DNA of 64,000 nt from Myrica gale (lineage: Eukaryota > Streptophyta > Magnoliopsida > Fagales > Myricaceae). Positions 46,200-62,720 of this stretch are shown here, in pieces. The notes beneath the pieces were generated by a model. It did not search any database and was not told the DNA's origin. It saw only the letters and a list, made by a program, of their open reading frames with translations. The number at the start of each line of letters is the position of its first letter. Positions within the stretch are counted from its first letter, which is position 1. Location: NCBI GenBank assembly GCA_963930655.1, contig OZ005604.1, forward strand, positions 17,060,001 through 17,124,000. Reading direction: 5' to 3'. A program made the position numbers and the translations under genes.

Positions 46200-49100
46200 T
46201 AGGGGTGGGCAAAAAACCTGGGACCCGAACTCCCGACCCGTTTCCGACCCGATCGGGTCGGGTTTTATCGGGGTCGGGGTCGGTTTCGGGTTTAAAACCT
46301 GTGAAAACCCGAATATCGGGTTCGGGTATATTTCTATACCCGAAATGCGACCCGACCCGACCCGAAAAATAAACCAAAACGTTTGAGCACCGTTTCGCTA
46401 AGGGTATTTTCTCCCTTTAGGTTTAGGTCTTTTCATTCGAGTTTCGAACCCCCCCCCCGCCTGGCCGCCTCTGAGCCTCTGTTCGGACTCTTCCAAAATT
46501 CCCTCAGTGACCAACCACCTCTTCACGCCCCGAAACGGCTATCTCCCTCCGGCCACCGTGCTCCCCCTCTTGCCGCCGTGTCTCTGGCCTCTCTCCGTCT
46601 CCGTCTCCGTCTCTGGCCGTGTCTCTGGCCTCTCTCGGTAATCACTGAATCACATAGAGCCCAAAGACACTTCAGTTTTTTCTTGTGTTTATAATCTTAC
46701 TTGTGTACAAATCTCTTTATTATTCGTTCATACAGGTACGAAGAGGATGTGTGGACAGAGATCGCGAAGTTTATTGCACACTAATTTTCGGGTAGGCAAT
46801 GGATAGCGACAAGGAGGAATAAGCTAAACTAAGCTTCGGGTAGGCAATGGATTTCGTCTATTGCACACTAAGCTAAACTGTTAGTTTTATATAACTGGTG
46901 CACAGTTTAGTATTTTTCTATAATTAATCCAAATAAATAATCATGCTCAGACTTACAATTTATTTCACGTTGGAGTCCTGCTTAAATTAGAAATCTACAT
47001 ACCCGAAAAAAGAAAAAGAAAAAGGGAACAATTTCTCAATAATATCTTACTCGTTCCGCTCTTTGCGGCCATATACATGGGTCAAGAACATGAAGACTAA
47101 TCTAGGACAAGTGAATAAACTTATCTCTTGGCATTAAAATCAAAGGAAATTTTAATTTGCTCAATTTTATGTTGTACTTGTTTATTTCAATGATTTATTG
47201 CTTTTCCTAAACTAAAATGTAATGTTCCTACCTTCAACTTTGTTCTCTGAAGTATAGACATGGCTTCACCATGTTCAGTTCCTCACTTTCTCTGTTTTTA
47301 CGAGCAGGTATATATGGCTTGAAAATGAGCTAGTTATCTGACTCAATTACAGGATTGAAATTAAAATATCTAGAAAAAATAATCATTCTCAGACTTACAA
47401 ATCTCTTTATTATTCTGAACTTGATGTTAGTTTTAATTTCGTCCATTTTCTCAGTTTCTTCGTCCAAATTGAGATTGCTTAAAACTACTTGTTCCTTTAT
47501 TGTTGTCCATCGGTGCTGACAGTTTCTTGGGACATTGATTCAGGTACAAATTCATTACCTTAATTTATGTTAATTATTTATTGTAGTTCATAGTTAAATT
47601 ATAATGTTAGAGTATAGATTAGAAAATTAGGTTGTGAAACTGTGGAGGATGGGCTTAATTGGAGGATTTGGTTGTGTTTGAAATTGTGGAGGATGAGTTT
47701 GATTGAATCATTTGTGCATGTTTAATGTTTGATATGCTATGTGAATTGTATGTGCAAATGTTGCTTCTGCCTCTGTTGATTCTTGCTATGTGAATTTCAG
47801 AAGTTTGAATAGGTGGATATTTCTTGTCTTACATCATTATTTCAAGCGCTATATTTATCCAACACCCACCCACTGTAATTTTTAAATGAGTTTTATTCTC
47901 TCGATATCAGATGGATGATCTCGACTTGGATATTGATGAGATTATGCTCGTCACTAGTATGCATACATCGGGAGCTGGATCTAATCCTGCTTCTCCCTCG
48001 ACATTGCCTCCTAGCCCTCCCATTCAATTTGAGGGCCTTGAAAAAAATGTAGAGCCTACTATTACTGAACCATCTGGGGGTCAGTCTACTGAGGTTAGGG
48101 TTACTGGTGGAAGACCACCACTGCCTAGGTCCCAAAGTAATAGATCCAAAGCGTGGGATCACTTCACAAAGGATTCCAACTCGGATCTCAATGAACCTTT
48201 GTGTACATGTGATTATTGTGGTGCGTCTCTTAAGTGCCACTCGAAAAATCAAGGCACATACTCCTTGTTGAATCACTTAAAGAGATGTTCGAAATACAAC
48301 CGGGTGAAAACTAAGTGTGAGAAGGGTCAGTCCTTCCTGAGTTTTGAGGCTTCAATGTCATCAGATTGCAGTGGCATTGAAAAGACTATGGGATTAGCCA
48401 AGTATAATGAGAAGAAGATCTGGGAAGCTCTTGGTAGGATGATTATTGTTGATGAATTACCATTTCGTATAGTAGAGGGTGTTGGGTTTAGAGACTTTGT
48501 GAGGGTTATTGAGCCTAGGTTTCCTATGCCTTCTCGCTATACCATGATGAGGGATTGTATACGCGTGTATGAAGAGGAGAGGGAGAAGTTTAGGGATTTG
48601 TTTCTCGAAGAGGATATTAGGGTTTGTTTCACCACTAACACATGAACTTCTATTCAAAATTTGAATTACATAAGTGTCACAGCTCATTTCATTGATTGTG
48701 GTTGGACCTTGTACAAAAGAATTATTTCTTTCCGTAAAGTGCAAAATCATCAAGGAGAGACAATTGGGAGGAAATTAGAAGGATGTATGTTGGAGTGGGG
48801 ATTAGATAGGTATCTTACCATTACAGTTGACAATGTCACATCTAATGATACTATTGTTGCTTGGTTGAAGAAACGAACACTATCTAGTGAGGGAACCATT
48901 AGTGGACATGCATACATTCACGTGAGGTGTTGTGCTCATATATTGAATCTTATTGTGAATGAGGGTTTGAAGGATGTGGATGATTCAATTGTTAGGGTTC
49001 AAAATATTGTAAGATATGTGAGGTCTTCTCCTGCAAGGCTTCAGAGATTTAGGCTTCGTGCTGAGAAGAAAAAAAATCCATGCAAAAGTTTGTTAAAACT

Positions 49101-51157
49101 TGATGTTCCAACCAGATGGAACTCCACATACCTTATGCTTGAATCTGCACAAAAATTTCAGCGAGCTTTTGAGCTTCTGCAAGAAAATGATGGGTCTCTG
49201 TATCGCTCAGTAATGGAGGATGGGTTGGGAAAGAAGGGTTTGGGACCTCCCACTGATGATGATTGGGACACAATTTGAGCTTTCATCAAGTTTTGAAAAC
49301 TGTTTTATGAAGTGACTGTGAGAATGTCCGGTACCAAGTATGCAACATCAAGTTTGTATTTTGAAGAGCTATCTAACATTCTTGGTCATTTGACAGAATA
49401 TACTAATAGTGATGATCTTGTGCTGAGTACTATGGTTAGAAAGATGATGATTAAGTATCAGAAATATTGGGGAGACATAGAGAAGATCAATAAAGTGTTG
49501 TTTATAGCTGCAGTCCTTGACCCACGCTACAAATTAGATACCCTAGAATTTTGGTTCAAGGACGAAATGGGGGATGAGAAAGGAGAAATGTTTGTTGAAA
49601 TGCTGAAAAAAGACATTGAACACTTGTTTAGGCAATATGCCAAGAAGGCCCATATTGGTGGTGATTCTTCTAGCTCATGTACGGGTTACACAAGTGGGAG
49701 TGAAACTGAGAGCCAACCTTATTCTACCTCATTAGGGCTGAGTCAAAACAATTTTGCATTGAATAAGTACCGTCGATTTCGTGGTTCTCATAATCTGACG
49801 GAAAATCGAAGTGAGTTAGAGCGGTATCATTTGGAGGATGTGGTGACTCCGAGTGACGGGTTCGATCTCTTGACTTGGTGGAAGGTCAATTCTACCAAAT
49901 ATCATATTTTGGCCCGAGTAGCACGAGACGTATTGGCCATCCCCATCACTACAGTCGCTTCTGAGTCTGCATTTAGTACTGGTGGTCGGGTGCTAGATTC
50001 ATATCGAAGTTCATTAGCTCCATCAACAGTGAATGCTCTTATATGTGCCCAAAATTGGTTGAAGTCCAAACCTATCTTTCATCAGGAGGAAGAGTTGGAT
50101 GATATTGAGAGTTACAAGCTTGATGTAGGTATCTTTCTCGTGCATTGTAAATTTTTAATTGTTAAATAATAATTATTTTCATTTCAATTATTAAATGAGT
50201 GAAGTTAAATTCATTTGTATTGGTTGTTGTTGTTTTTTTTTTAGAATTAGAGGTCGATCCATTGGGCATTCTTCTCGAATAATGATTATGAACGTGGAGC
50301 TGGACTGCTGGAGTATGGCTACAACAAAAAAACAATGTACCTTGTTTACTGTCTAGCATTGATTATTTTTATGCTCATTTTATTTTATAAGGGATTGTGT
50401 TGTGATTTGTAAAGTCTAAAGTGTAAACTGTTGTGCAGGGTAGAAGATGATCCATTTGCTTTGATCGTTCAAGACTCAAGTCTTCAAGAATATCTTATTT
50501 GCTTTCATTGTGATTTGATCTCAGCAAGTTATTGTAATAGTTAGAACTTAGAATTATTATGTTTTCTTAATTTCATTGTAATAGACTAATGGCTGAAGGA
50601 ATTATGTTTATTGCTTGTAATAGACTAATTTCCTAGGTTATTTGGTTAGTTGTTAACTTGTTAGGTTGTAATGGTTTCAAATTCAAAATTCATCCCATTG
50701 TAGTGTTGGGTGATGTAGGTTTATGAACCTAAAGGGTTTTATCTTTATATTGGAATCACAACACTGCACACGTAAGGCATCAAGTCCTAGTAATACATTG
50801 AAAATATGTACTCACTTTCACTTATGACGAATATAGATAGATGCTTTGAAATCATAAAGGTTTGAAATGTGCCTAATTGCCTAAGTAGAAGAAAATTGAT
50901 GGATGGTACTTGGAAAGCCCAAAAAAATGGCCCTGGGCATCCTGGGCCCCAAATATAGAGCCCAGAACGGTTTTGGCCCTTTTGGGCTTTGAAGCCCAAA
51001 ACCGTTATGGGCCACTTTTTTGAAGCCCAAAACCACGAACCCGCCCCCGAACCCAAAATTTGGGTCGAGTTCGATTCTTCATGCATTTCGGGTTCGGGTT
51101 CGGGTTAGGGTAGGTCAAAACCCGAAGCCGAAGCCGAAGCTGAAATGCTCAGCCCTA
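46200..51157 (+). mobile_element. Full-length hAT transposon (4958 bp)
   Basis: 8-bp target duplications GTCTAGTG (46192-46199) and GTTTAGTG (51158-51165), one mismatch, flank terminal inverted repeats TAGGGGTGGGCA and TGCTCAGCCCTA (10 of 12 paired). Both subterminal regions carry clusters of the same motif in inverted sense: CCCGACCCG/CGGGT repeats at 46226-46368 and CGGGTTCGGGTTCGGG at about 51089-51108. This is the arrangement hAT transposases bind. The interior holds a single long transposase reading frame (47911-50169) preceded by about 1.7 kb of leader or intron sequence. The frame is interrupted by three TGA codons, so this copy is not autonomous now. Confidence 0.93.
47911..50169 (+). 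pseudogene. hAT transposase (BED finger, RNase H fold, hATC), three internal TGA stops
   Basis: One reading frame runs through 47911-50169. Near the N-terminus is a BED-type zinc finger (SKAWDHFTKD, then CTCDYCGASLKCHS and LLNHLKRC). Then come the catalytic-domain segments (GLAKYNEKKIWEALGRMI, ISVTAHFIDCGWTLYKRII, LDRYLTITVDNVTSNDTI, HVRCCAHILNLIVNEGLKDV, KLDVPTRWNSTYLMLESA). At the C-terminus is the hATC dimerisation domain (LTWWKVNSTKYHILARVARD, IPITTVASESAFSTGGRVLD and SSLAPSTVNALICAQNW). In-frame TGA codons lie at 48643-48645 and 49276-49278 (both where Trp is expected) and at 49294-49296. A short 3' exon after a GTAGGT donor near 50126 is likely. No frameshift is seen, so decay is mild. 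Confidence 0.9.
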
Positions 51158-51165
51158 GTTTAGTG

Positions 51166-51792
51166 CACAAGTTGCCCACGGTTTGGAGCTGTTTTAACTA
51201 ATTATATTGCCTATAGATTCCATCTCTCGTAGCTGAAGTGTACCCATTACACTTTACCTCGATAGTTTCAAATAGACGAAGATAAAGGTAGCTTCTGGCG
51301 AAAAAGGGTGGGAGAGTCTCGAGAAAAAAATAAGTACACGTTCATTTTGAATTCTAAGAATATTGTAAATATTTAGGTGATGTTGAAGCTTTATTGTCAT
51401 GCGTGTAAAAATTGTTGAGTTATATTGATATGTGTAAAAAATGTAATATTGAATTGTATTTATATTGATGTGTGTAAAAAAGTTAATGTTGAGTTGTATT
51501 AGTATGCATGTAGAAATAATGTTAGTAGTATAAATTTAGAAAGTTAGATTTAAATTCTAAAAATTTTAGCCAAACAAACATGTCCTAAGTTCATTTGAAA
51601 AAAAAAATTATGGGATATCAAAAGGTTGTGATAAACATGAACACTTGCTTGGTACTAGAACTTGGATTTGGAAGCAATGGTCTGAGCTTGGTTTGGTAAC
51701 TCACACCCTTTTCTGCTTAGGACTTTCCCTCAAGTGTCAAAAAAAGAAGTCTTTGGTCAGAATATTTTTCAGATAAGAGCCAAGCAGAAAGG
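51166..51792. other. Intergenic, no gene seen
   Basis: AT-rich, with loosely repeated 'tgtgtaaaaaa' and 'gttgagttgtatt' units at about 51400-51520. No gene. Confidence 0.4.
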
Positions 51793-51801
51793 GAGCTGCA
51801 T

Positions 51802-52987
51802 GGACCAGGCTCCTCTGCACGATAGCAATTCTTCTATTATCAGCCTTTTCGTTTGAAATTGAGGGCCATAAATATGACATGTCATCTGTTTAAGTAAAAA
51901 TTCAAAAACCAAGCGAAAAGTACTGATAACTGAAAAACAGAGATCTAATGCCACTTCGCTGCGCCCCTCTCTGAAGTAGAGCCCGCTGCCGAGTCCCTAT
52001 TCCTCGTCCCACACGCGTGCCGGGCAGTACCTCCAGGTAAAATCCGTTGAAACTTCTACTCATCCCTTTGCCTTGTGTTCACCAAAAATATGGTCATGGA
52101 ATCGATCCAATTTCTTCATCAAAATCTTCATTCGCTTCACGTTTCCATGCAAGTCCAAGAAATCCAGCCACGGTATCCAGTCCCCAAAGTTCAACACCCC
52201 GTTAAGCAGGAACAAATTGTCTAATATTTCTTGAAATTTTTTTAGCGTCACTATTGAAGTTTCAAGTTCAGATTCAGTAAAATACGTCTTACCAAACACC
52301 ATCGACTAATAATGCTAAGATTGAGGCGGGAGACATGCTCTTTCACCCGAATTGGCTTCCCGAACAAGGCGCATATATAGACGTGAAAGAAAGGCGCACC
52401 TTTCTTCAACACGAACTCATAGGACTCCAGTCGTTTTGAGCTAAATATCTCGGAGAGATCATATATCTTGCGCCCTTGGCGCAAATATGGTCCATAAGGT
52501 GCCCATGAGATGTTGGTGAAGTTATAAGTGGTGTACTTCCCGGCCTTTTGGGGTCTACAGGCAAAGATATGATCTGTGCTTTTTAGAATTGCATTGCCAT
52601 TTCGGGAGATGAAGCAACTACTACTGGGAAGGACCCAAACTTAAGTTGCACAAGTGTTCCATATTTTTGCGATAACTTCTACTCAAACAACGGACTCGGA
52701 GCTCGAGGTACTGCCCGACAAACGTGTGGGATGAGGAATAGGGACTCCGCAGCGGGCTCTACTTCAGAGAGGGGCGCAGCGGCATTGCAGGTGAAGCTTT
52801 GGACGAGATGAAGGAGAGGACTAACGAAGACTAAAAGTGGCGTTATAGCTCCGTTTCCCTGTTAACGGTACTTTTCACTCAAACCGATGACGTGTCATAT
52901 TTATGACCCTTGATTTCAAACGAAGGGCTGGTACTAAAAGAATTGCTCCTCGTGCAATACCCTAGGTATTGCAGAGGAGCCCAGTCC
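51802..52987 (-). mobile_element. Pack-MULE-like element carrying a P450 fragment (1186 bp)
   Basis: Inverted ends start GGACCAGGCTCCTCTGCA (left) and, inverted, GGACTGGGCTCCTCTGCA (right). The arms stay similar for about 230-280 bp, including the matching 'cgctgcgcccctctctgaagtag' region near 51957 and its inverse near 52759. Near-identical 9-bp flanks are GAGCTGCAT (51793-51801) and GAGTTGCAG (52988-52996), 7 of 9. The centre is a fragment of a cytochrome P450 gene on the minus strand. No transposase is present. Confidence 0.8.
52060..52690 (-). pseudogene. Captured cytochrome P450 fragment (CYP71-clan, CYP92A-like)
   Basis: Minus-strand frames read in P450 order: LSQKYGTLVQLKFGSFPVVV near 52670, then KAGKYTTYNFTNISWAPYGP (52540-52490), RKIYDLSEIFSSKRLESYEF (52484-52420), RLNLSIISR, then LGKTYFTESE-like sequence and FGDWIPWLDFLDLHGNVKRM, ending KKLDRFHDHIFGEHKAKG at 52060. 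This is the part before the I-helix of a plant A-type P450. N-terminal anchor, I-helix, ExxR and haem-binding cysteine are all absent. A stop and at least two frame changes are present. It lies inside the MULE arms, so it is a captured exon piece, not a resident gene. The subfamily is judged by resemblance only. Confidence 0.82.
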
Positions 52988-53000
52988 GAGTTGCAGCAGC

Positions 53001-53260
53001 CAAACATTCGCAATTACCATTTTCCAGACCGAGTCAGCAACATTTTTGGATACACAATCCTGACCTTCTCATAACATGGCATAAGCTTGTTAAGTACTTC
53101 TTTCGGCATTGAAAGGAAATGGTATCCATCCATTTGGCATCAAGGAAAACATTCTGAACATGTTCCAACTTTTTCTCCGCACGTAAAGGCATCTCCTTGA
53201 AGTCCAAATAGATGGGAGCCACAATTTTTATGGCACACCGTTCTACTTTAGACAAAACAA
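53001..53260 (-). pseudogene. Unidentified coding relic with frameshift
   Basis: Two minus-strand frames join across a shift near 53125: APIYLDFKEMPLRAEKKLEH and FLDAKWMD, then LNKLMPCYEKVRIVYPKMLL and TRSGKW. The composition is convincingly protein-like, but I do not recognise the family. It lies just outside the Pack-MULE right border, so it may be a separate decayed gene. Confidence 0.3.
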
Positions 53261-53473
53261 AAGATCAGGATGAAAGGAATCCCACCACCCCTCCAATAAT
53301 GTTAGGCAGAACAAGAAGTTGAAATAGAGAGCCCAACAACAAACCATTCTCTCACAATTCTAAAGGATCGTTTTTCTCCATTCAGACCGTATGTGGTACA
53401 GAACTATCTACGTCTTAAATAACAGGTGTTCACGGTATAAAAGTGATTGTACGCCACTATATGGTCTTCTACC

Positions 53474-53797
53474 TGTTAGAAATAATATCATAATCAAATC
53501 TTAAAGATTTGATATGATATTATGATTATCACAATATCAAATTTTTGATATTGTTATGAAGATTCAATTCAAATTCAAATATAGATATTCAAATTTAAAT
53601 ATAGGATATTCTCCTATTATGTTTTGTATTATCTCTATATATAGAGATCTTCAATTGTAATATGTATGTACTCATAATACAAAATACAGCCATAGAGGGT
53701 TTTCACAGTGGATGTAGGTCTTCTAGACCGAACCACTTAAAATCTCTTGTCTCTTGTTACTATTTCTCTACTCTCTTCATTTTCACCTTTTTCTTCT
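53474..53797 (+). mobile_element. Candidate Copia solo LTR
   Basis: Starts TGTTAGAAATAATATC, has a TATA box (CTCTATATATAGAG near 53634) and then the block 'gtggatgtaggtcttctagaccgaaccac' typical of the R/U5 part of plant Copia LTRs. CTACC occurs on both sides (53469-53473 and 53798-53802). The right end is CT rather than the usual CA, so the border is uncertain. Confidence 0.55.
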
Positions 53798-53957
53798 CTA
53801 CCAACCAAGATTTCATTGATCTTTTCTATGGATGAAGCTGGCTAACCTCCGGTTTAAGAGGAAGAAGCGAATACATCAGTATATAAGGAAATGTATTGAC
53901 CTGTGTTGTTGCCAAAGGGAAGTATTAGAAACTTCACCATTCAAAGTGCAAATTTTC

Positions 53958-59394
<5,437 letters not shown>

Positions 59395-60120
59395 ATTCTA
59401 AAAGAGCTCGCAACGAATATATTGGTGTTTTTTCTCTACTCAGGCCAGCATCAGTTCAAGATGATAAGCACCTGTCAACAATGTCAGCCAGAATAAGAAC
59501 ACCTAAGAGAGCCAGTGATCACTCAATTGGAAGAATCAAAATGAAGAAGTTAATCTAGTTTTCCCATTCCCACCTACAAATGTCCAAAATTCACCCGGCC
59601 AACTAAATGATGGAATCAACACGGTAGGATAAAAATCCAAACTCGACCAACTTGGATACTAACAATTTATCCCCATATAGGAAACAGAGATTGAAGAACC
59701 ACAGCAACAATATTTAACGAGTATAGTCAAAACTGCCGCATATTATATGACCGTTGGTGTACTATCCTGACAAACCAATCTAAAAAAAAAAACAAAACAA
59801 AACCAAAAAAAAAATTATACAAACAAGTTAGTGAACCAATACCCTTTAGTGTACTGAAAACTCGCATGCATGAAGTAAACAAAAGACATAAACCAATGTT
59901 AAAAGAAAGATACCAAGCAGAAGCCAATTAGTTAAGATTACAGTTCCAGATTACCTGAACTCCAAATTTGGACAAAGCATCGAAGACTCAGAGTCCACAT
60001 GGTTGTGGACAATCCGTGTCGTTAAGGAGGCAGAACAGTTTCATTCACCAAAGACGCAAAGAGAGCCTGAAGGCTCTTAACAGTCCAGCAAGCTGAAGTA
60101 AAGAATCATTCTCTCTCTTT
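59395..60120 (-). promoter_or_regulatory. Probable 5' leader of the GLR gene with a leader intron
   Basis: On the minus strand a good donor (GTTCAG/GTAATC, exon end 59955) and an acceptor (TTGACAG/GTGC, near 59472) suggest a non-coding first exon at about 60110-59955 and a leader intron. The exact transcription start is not visible. Confidence 0.4.
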
Positions 60121-62360
60121 TATTACTACAACCACTATATATCGAGAATAAATGTCGTACTTGCATCTTTTTCTCTCTTTTATTTATTTATTATTATTTT
60201 CTTCTGATCGACCTTCAAGCGTACACTATGTTATATTGTGATACATGCATCCAAACTTGCAATTGGCTGTGATCAATCCAAGTCAGCCCCACAGATGAGA
60301 AACCTGCCGTAATTGGCCAGCACAAATCAGCAGATGATCCATGTTTACCTTTTAACACAAATCAAATAATTGAACAAAAGTTTGTTGCATATATAAGGTG
60401 GGGCCAAAATGTTCACAATTTGGTTCCACTATGCCTGGATCCCCTAGACTCTGGTGTTAAAGCATGACACATGTGGGTTCTGTTTCACAATTAAATGGTT
60501 GTTGACCTAATAAATTTATAAGAAAAAAAAATTGGTCTTTGGTAAAAAAAATACTGTAAGTTTCCTTTTGTCCCATTGGATTTCGCTTTAATTAAGAATT
60601 GGGAGAAAGAAAGATAGATAGAGTGAATAGTAAAGTTGATTCGTGATGGGAAGTGTGAGGATAAAGATAGCAAATCATCGGGTGTTCCAGTTCAACACAG
60701 TCGCCTTCTATATTACGCTGATATTGGCGTAAAGCATCCACATTTGGGACACCATTATATTCTAAGCCAGAAGGGTAGCTTTTCCCTTCTCTCCCTCTCT
60801 TTGGACCATCAGCTTTGAGATCATTAATAGCAAAGACCAGTCAAACTGTTTTTTTAGAGGCCTTTTATATGTTTAGCCCAATTGATTTTTCACATGGGAA
60901 ATGCTGGGCATCCCGCCCGCGTCCCGCCTGCGTCCCGCTGGCGGACGTGGAGCGGGGCCCAGCACTTCTTCTGTGTACATGCCAAACCGGCCGGTTATCC
61001 CCATTTTTTGTTTTAGACCGGGTGAAAATCAAATTTAACCATCCTCAAATGCAAAAACGCTGAAATTCCGCTCTTCTCTCCTCTTTTGGCTGAGCCCTCA
61101 TTTCGTCTCCCTTGTCTCCTTCTCGAGCTCTTTTACTCCCCCAGACAACTACCTCCTCAACTGTGGCTCACCCACCAGGAATAGCTGGTACGTTTCCATT
61201 TCTCTCCCTTTTTTTGTAGCTCAAGGTTTTGATTTAACTTCAGCAAATTTTATGGTTGATGGGATTTTTATTCTGAGAGACTTACACCTGTTAGCTCAAG
61301 GTTTCGTTAATGATTTGGGTTTCGGTTATCATAGCTTACCTGTTTTGGTGTTGAAATTTCAAGGGCTTTTTTTATTTTTGTCTGAAGATGATCAAAGAAA
61401 AGTCGTTTCTGACTGGAACCTTGTGTTGGGTGGTGCTCTGGCTCTAAAGACTGACTCTTTTTTATTTTCACCCTTGAATGATTTATAGGTTTGATTAGGG
61501 TTTCCAGGCTAACAAGTTTTTCGATTGGGTCCTCCTTGAGAAGTGAGTATGGGTTCTGGTTTTGGAGAATGTGGTGATGGGGGTTCGAACGATTGAGTCC
61601 ATAGACAATTCTTTTGCACACTTTTTATGGTTTATTTATAACTGGGTGTGCGGAATCTGACCCCCCTTGTGTATATGGTTGATTTAAGAGTTGTGCCAAG
61701 ACAGCTCAAACTTTTATGAATTCCATACAAGCTAAAATTGGATCCATTATTGATGAATCACATCCAACTTCAACAAAGCCGCCGGGGACTTAATATTGTA
61801 TTTTACCTCTCTTAGTTTCAACTATTCTTTAAAGCTTGCATAATGCTTTTCTCATTTTTAATATCTTTCCTTGCCTTGATTAGCATGTGGGGGGTTTCAT
61901 AGAGTATACATTCTTTGTTCTGCATACCACACACTGAAATTCATGACTTCTATTTAAACTTTGTTGTAGGCAAAATTATTGTTCTCATATGGTTTGTAAT
62001 TGCAGAACCATCGGAAATTAAGGTGAAGCACGTGAAAAACCAGCGTACTATCTCTTGAGTTTTAGTGGGTATCTGAATTTATTTAATTCTGAATTTCTTA
62101 ATGTACATGGGCTAATATTGTCAGCTACATGCTGCAGAGTCAACTTTAAAAAGATCGAAAATAAACTTTTCAAACGATTCTTTTCAGTGTTGCTCCCATA
62201 AAAACACTTGGATTGTGCATTATGAGCCCCAAAAAGCACTTGTAAAGCTTTTTTAGCACTTGCATTTGAATAAATGATCAATATATCAACCAAGTTAACA
62301 ATACGTTTGTGGGTATTGCAGGATACTCAAGGGGCAACTACACAAGATCCACCAGAGATG
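60121..62360. other. Intergenic; GC-rich patch and possible transcript leader
   Basis: No gene supported. A GC-rich patch (60898-60970, repeated 'cccgcctgcgtcccgc'-type units) is followed by a CT-rich stretch (61070-61150) and a good donor (TAGCTG/GTACGT near 61189), which could be the first exon of a non-coding or unrecognised transcript on +. Confidence 0.3.
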
Positions 62361-62404
62361 TGTAATGGAGTCACTAACCGTATTTGAAGGGACTCTCATG
62401 CAGT

Positions 62405-62720
62405 TGTGTATTTGGTATTATGGTATATGGAGATTTATTTGGTATTCAAGTATTGGACATGTATTTGGTCTTATGGTATTTGGACGTGTATTTGGTATTA
62501 TGGTATATGGAGATTTATTTGGTATTATGGTATTTGAATATGTATTTAGTGTCATGGTAGTTGGATATGTATTTTGTACTTGACAGTGTTTAAATGACAT
62601 TATGATGTTGGATATTTGTATTTGGTAGTTGGAAATGTTGGGGATGTTGGAAATGTTGTATTTGGAATTTTGGTGTTGGCATATGATTTGGAAGTTGCAG
62701 AAAATGTGTATTTGGTATTT
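62405..62720. repeat. TATTTGG minisatellite-like region
   Basis: Irregular tandem units of 'tatttggtattatggta' type, with 'gtatatggagatttatttgg' occurring twice (about 62422 and 62503). The same TTTGG/TTGG bias fades out to about 62960. Confidence 0.8.

Noticed and set aside
46088..46372. 94-codon plus frame and 83-codon minus frame rich in Gly/Pro/Asp
   Set aside because: They are translations of the hAT subterminal CCCGA/CGGGT repeats.
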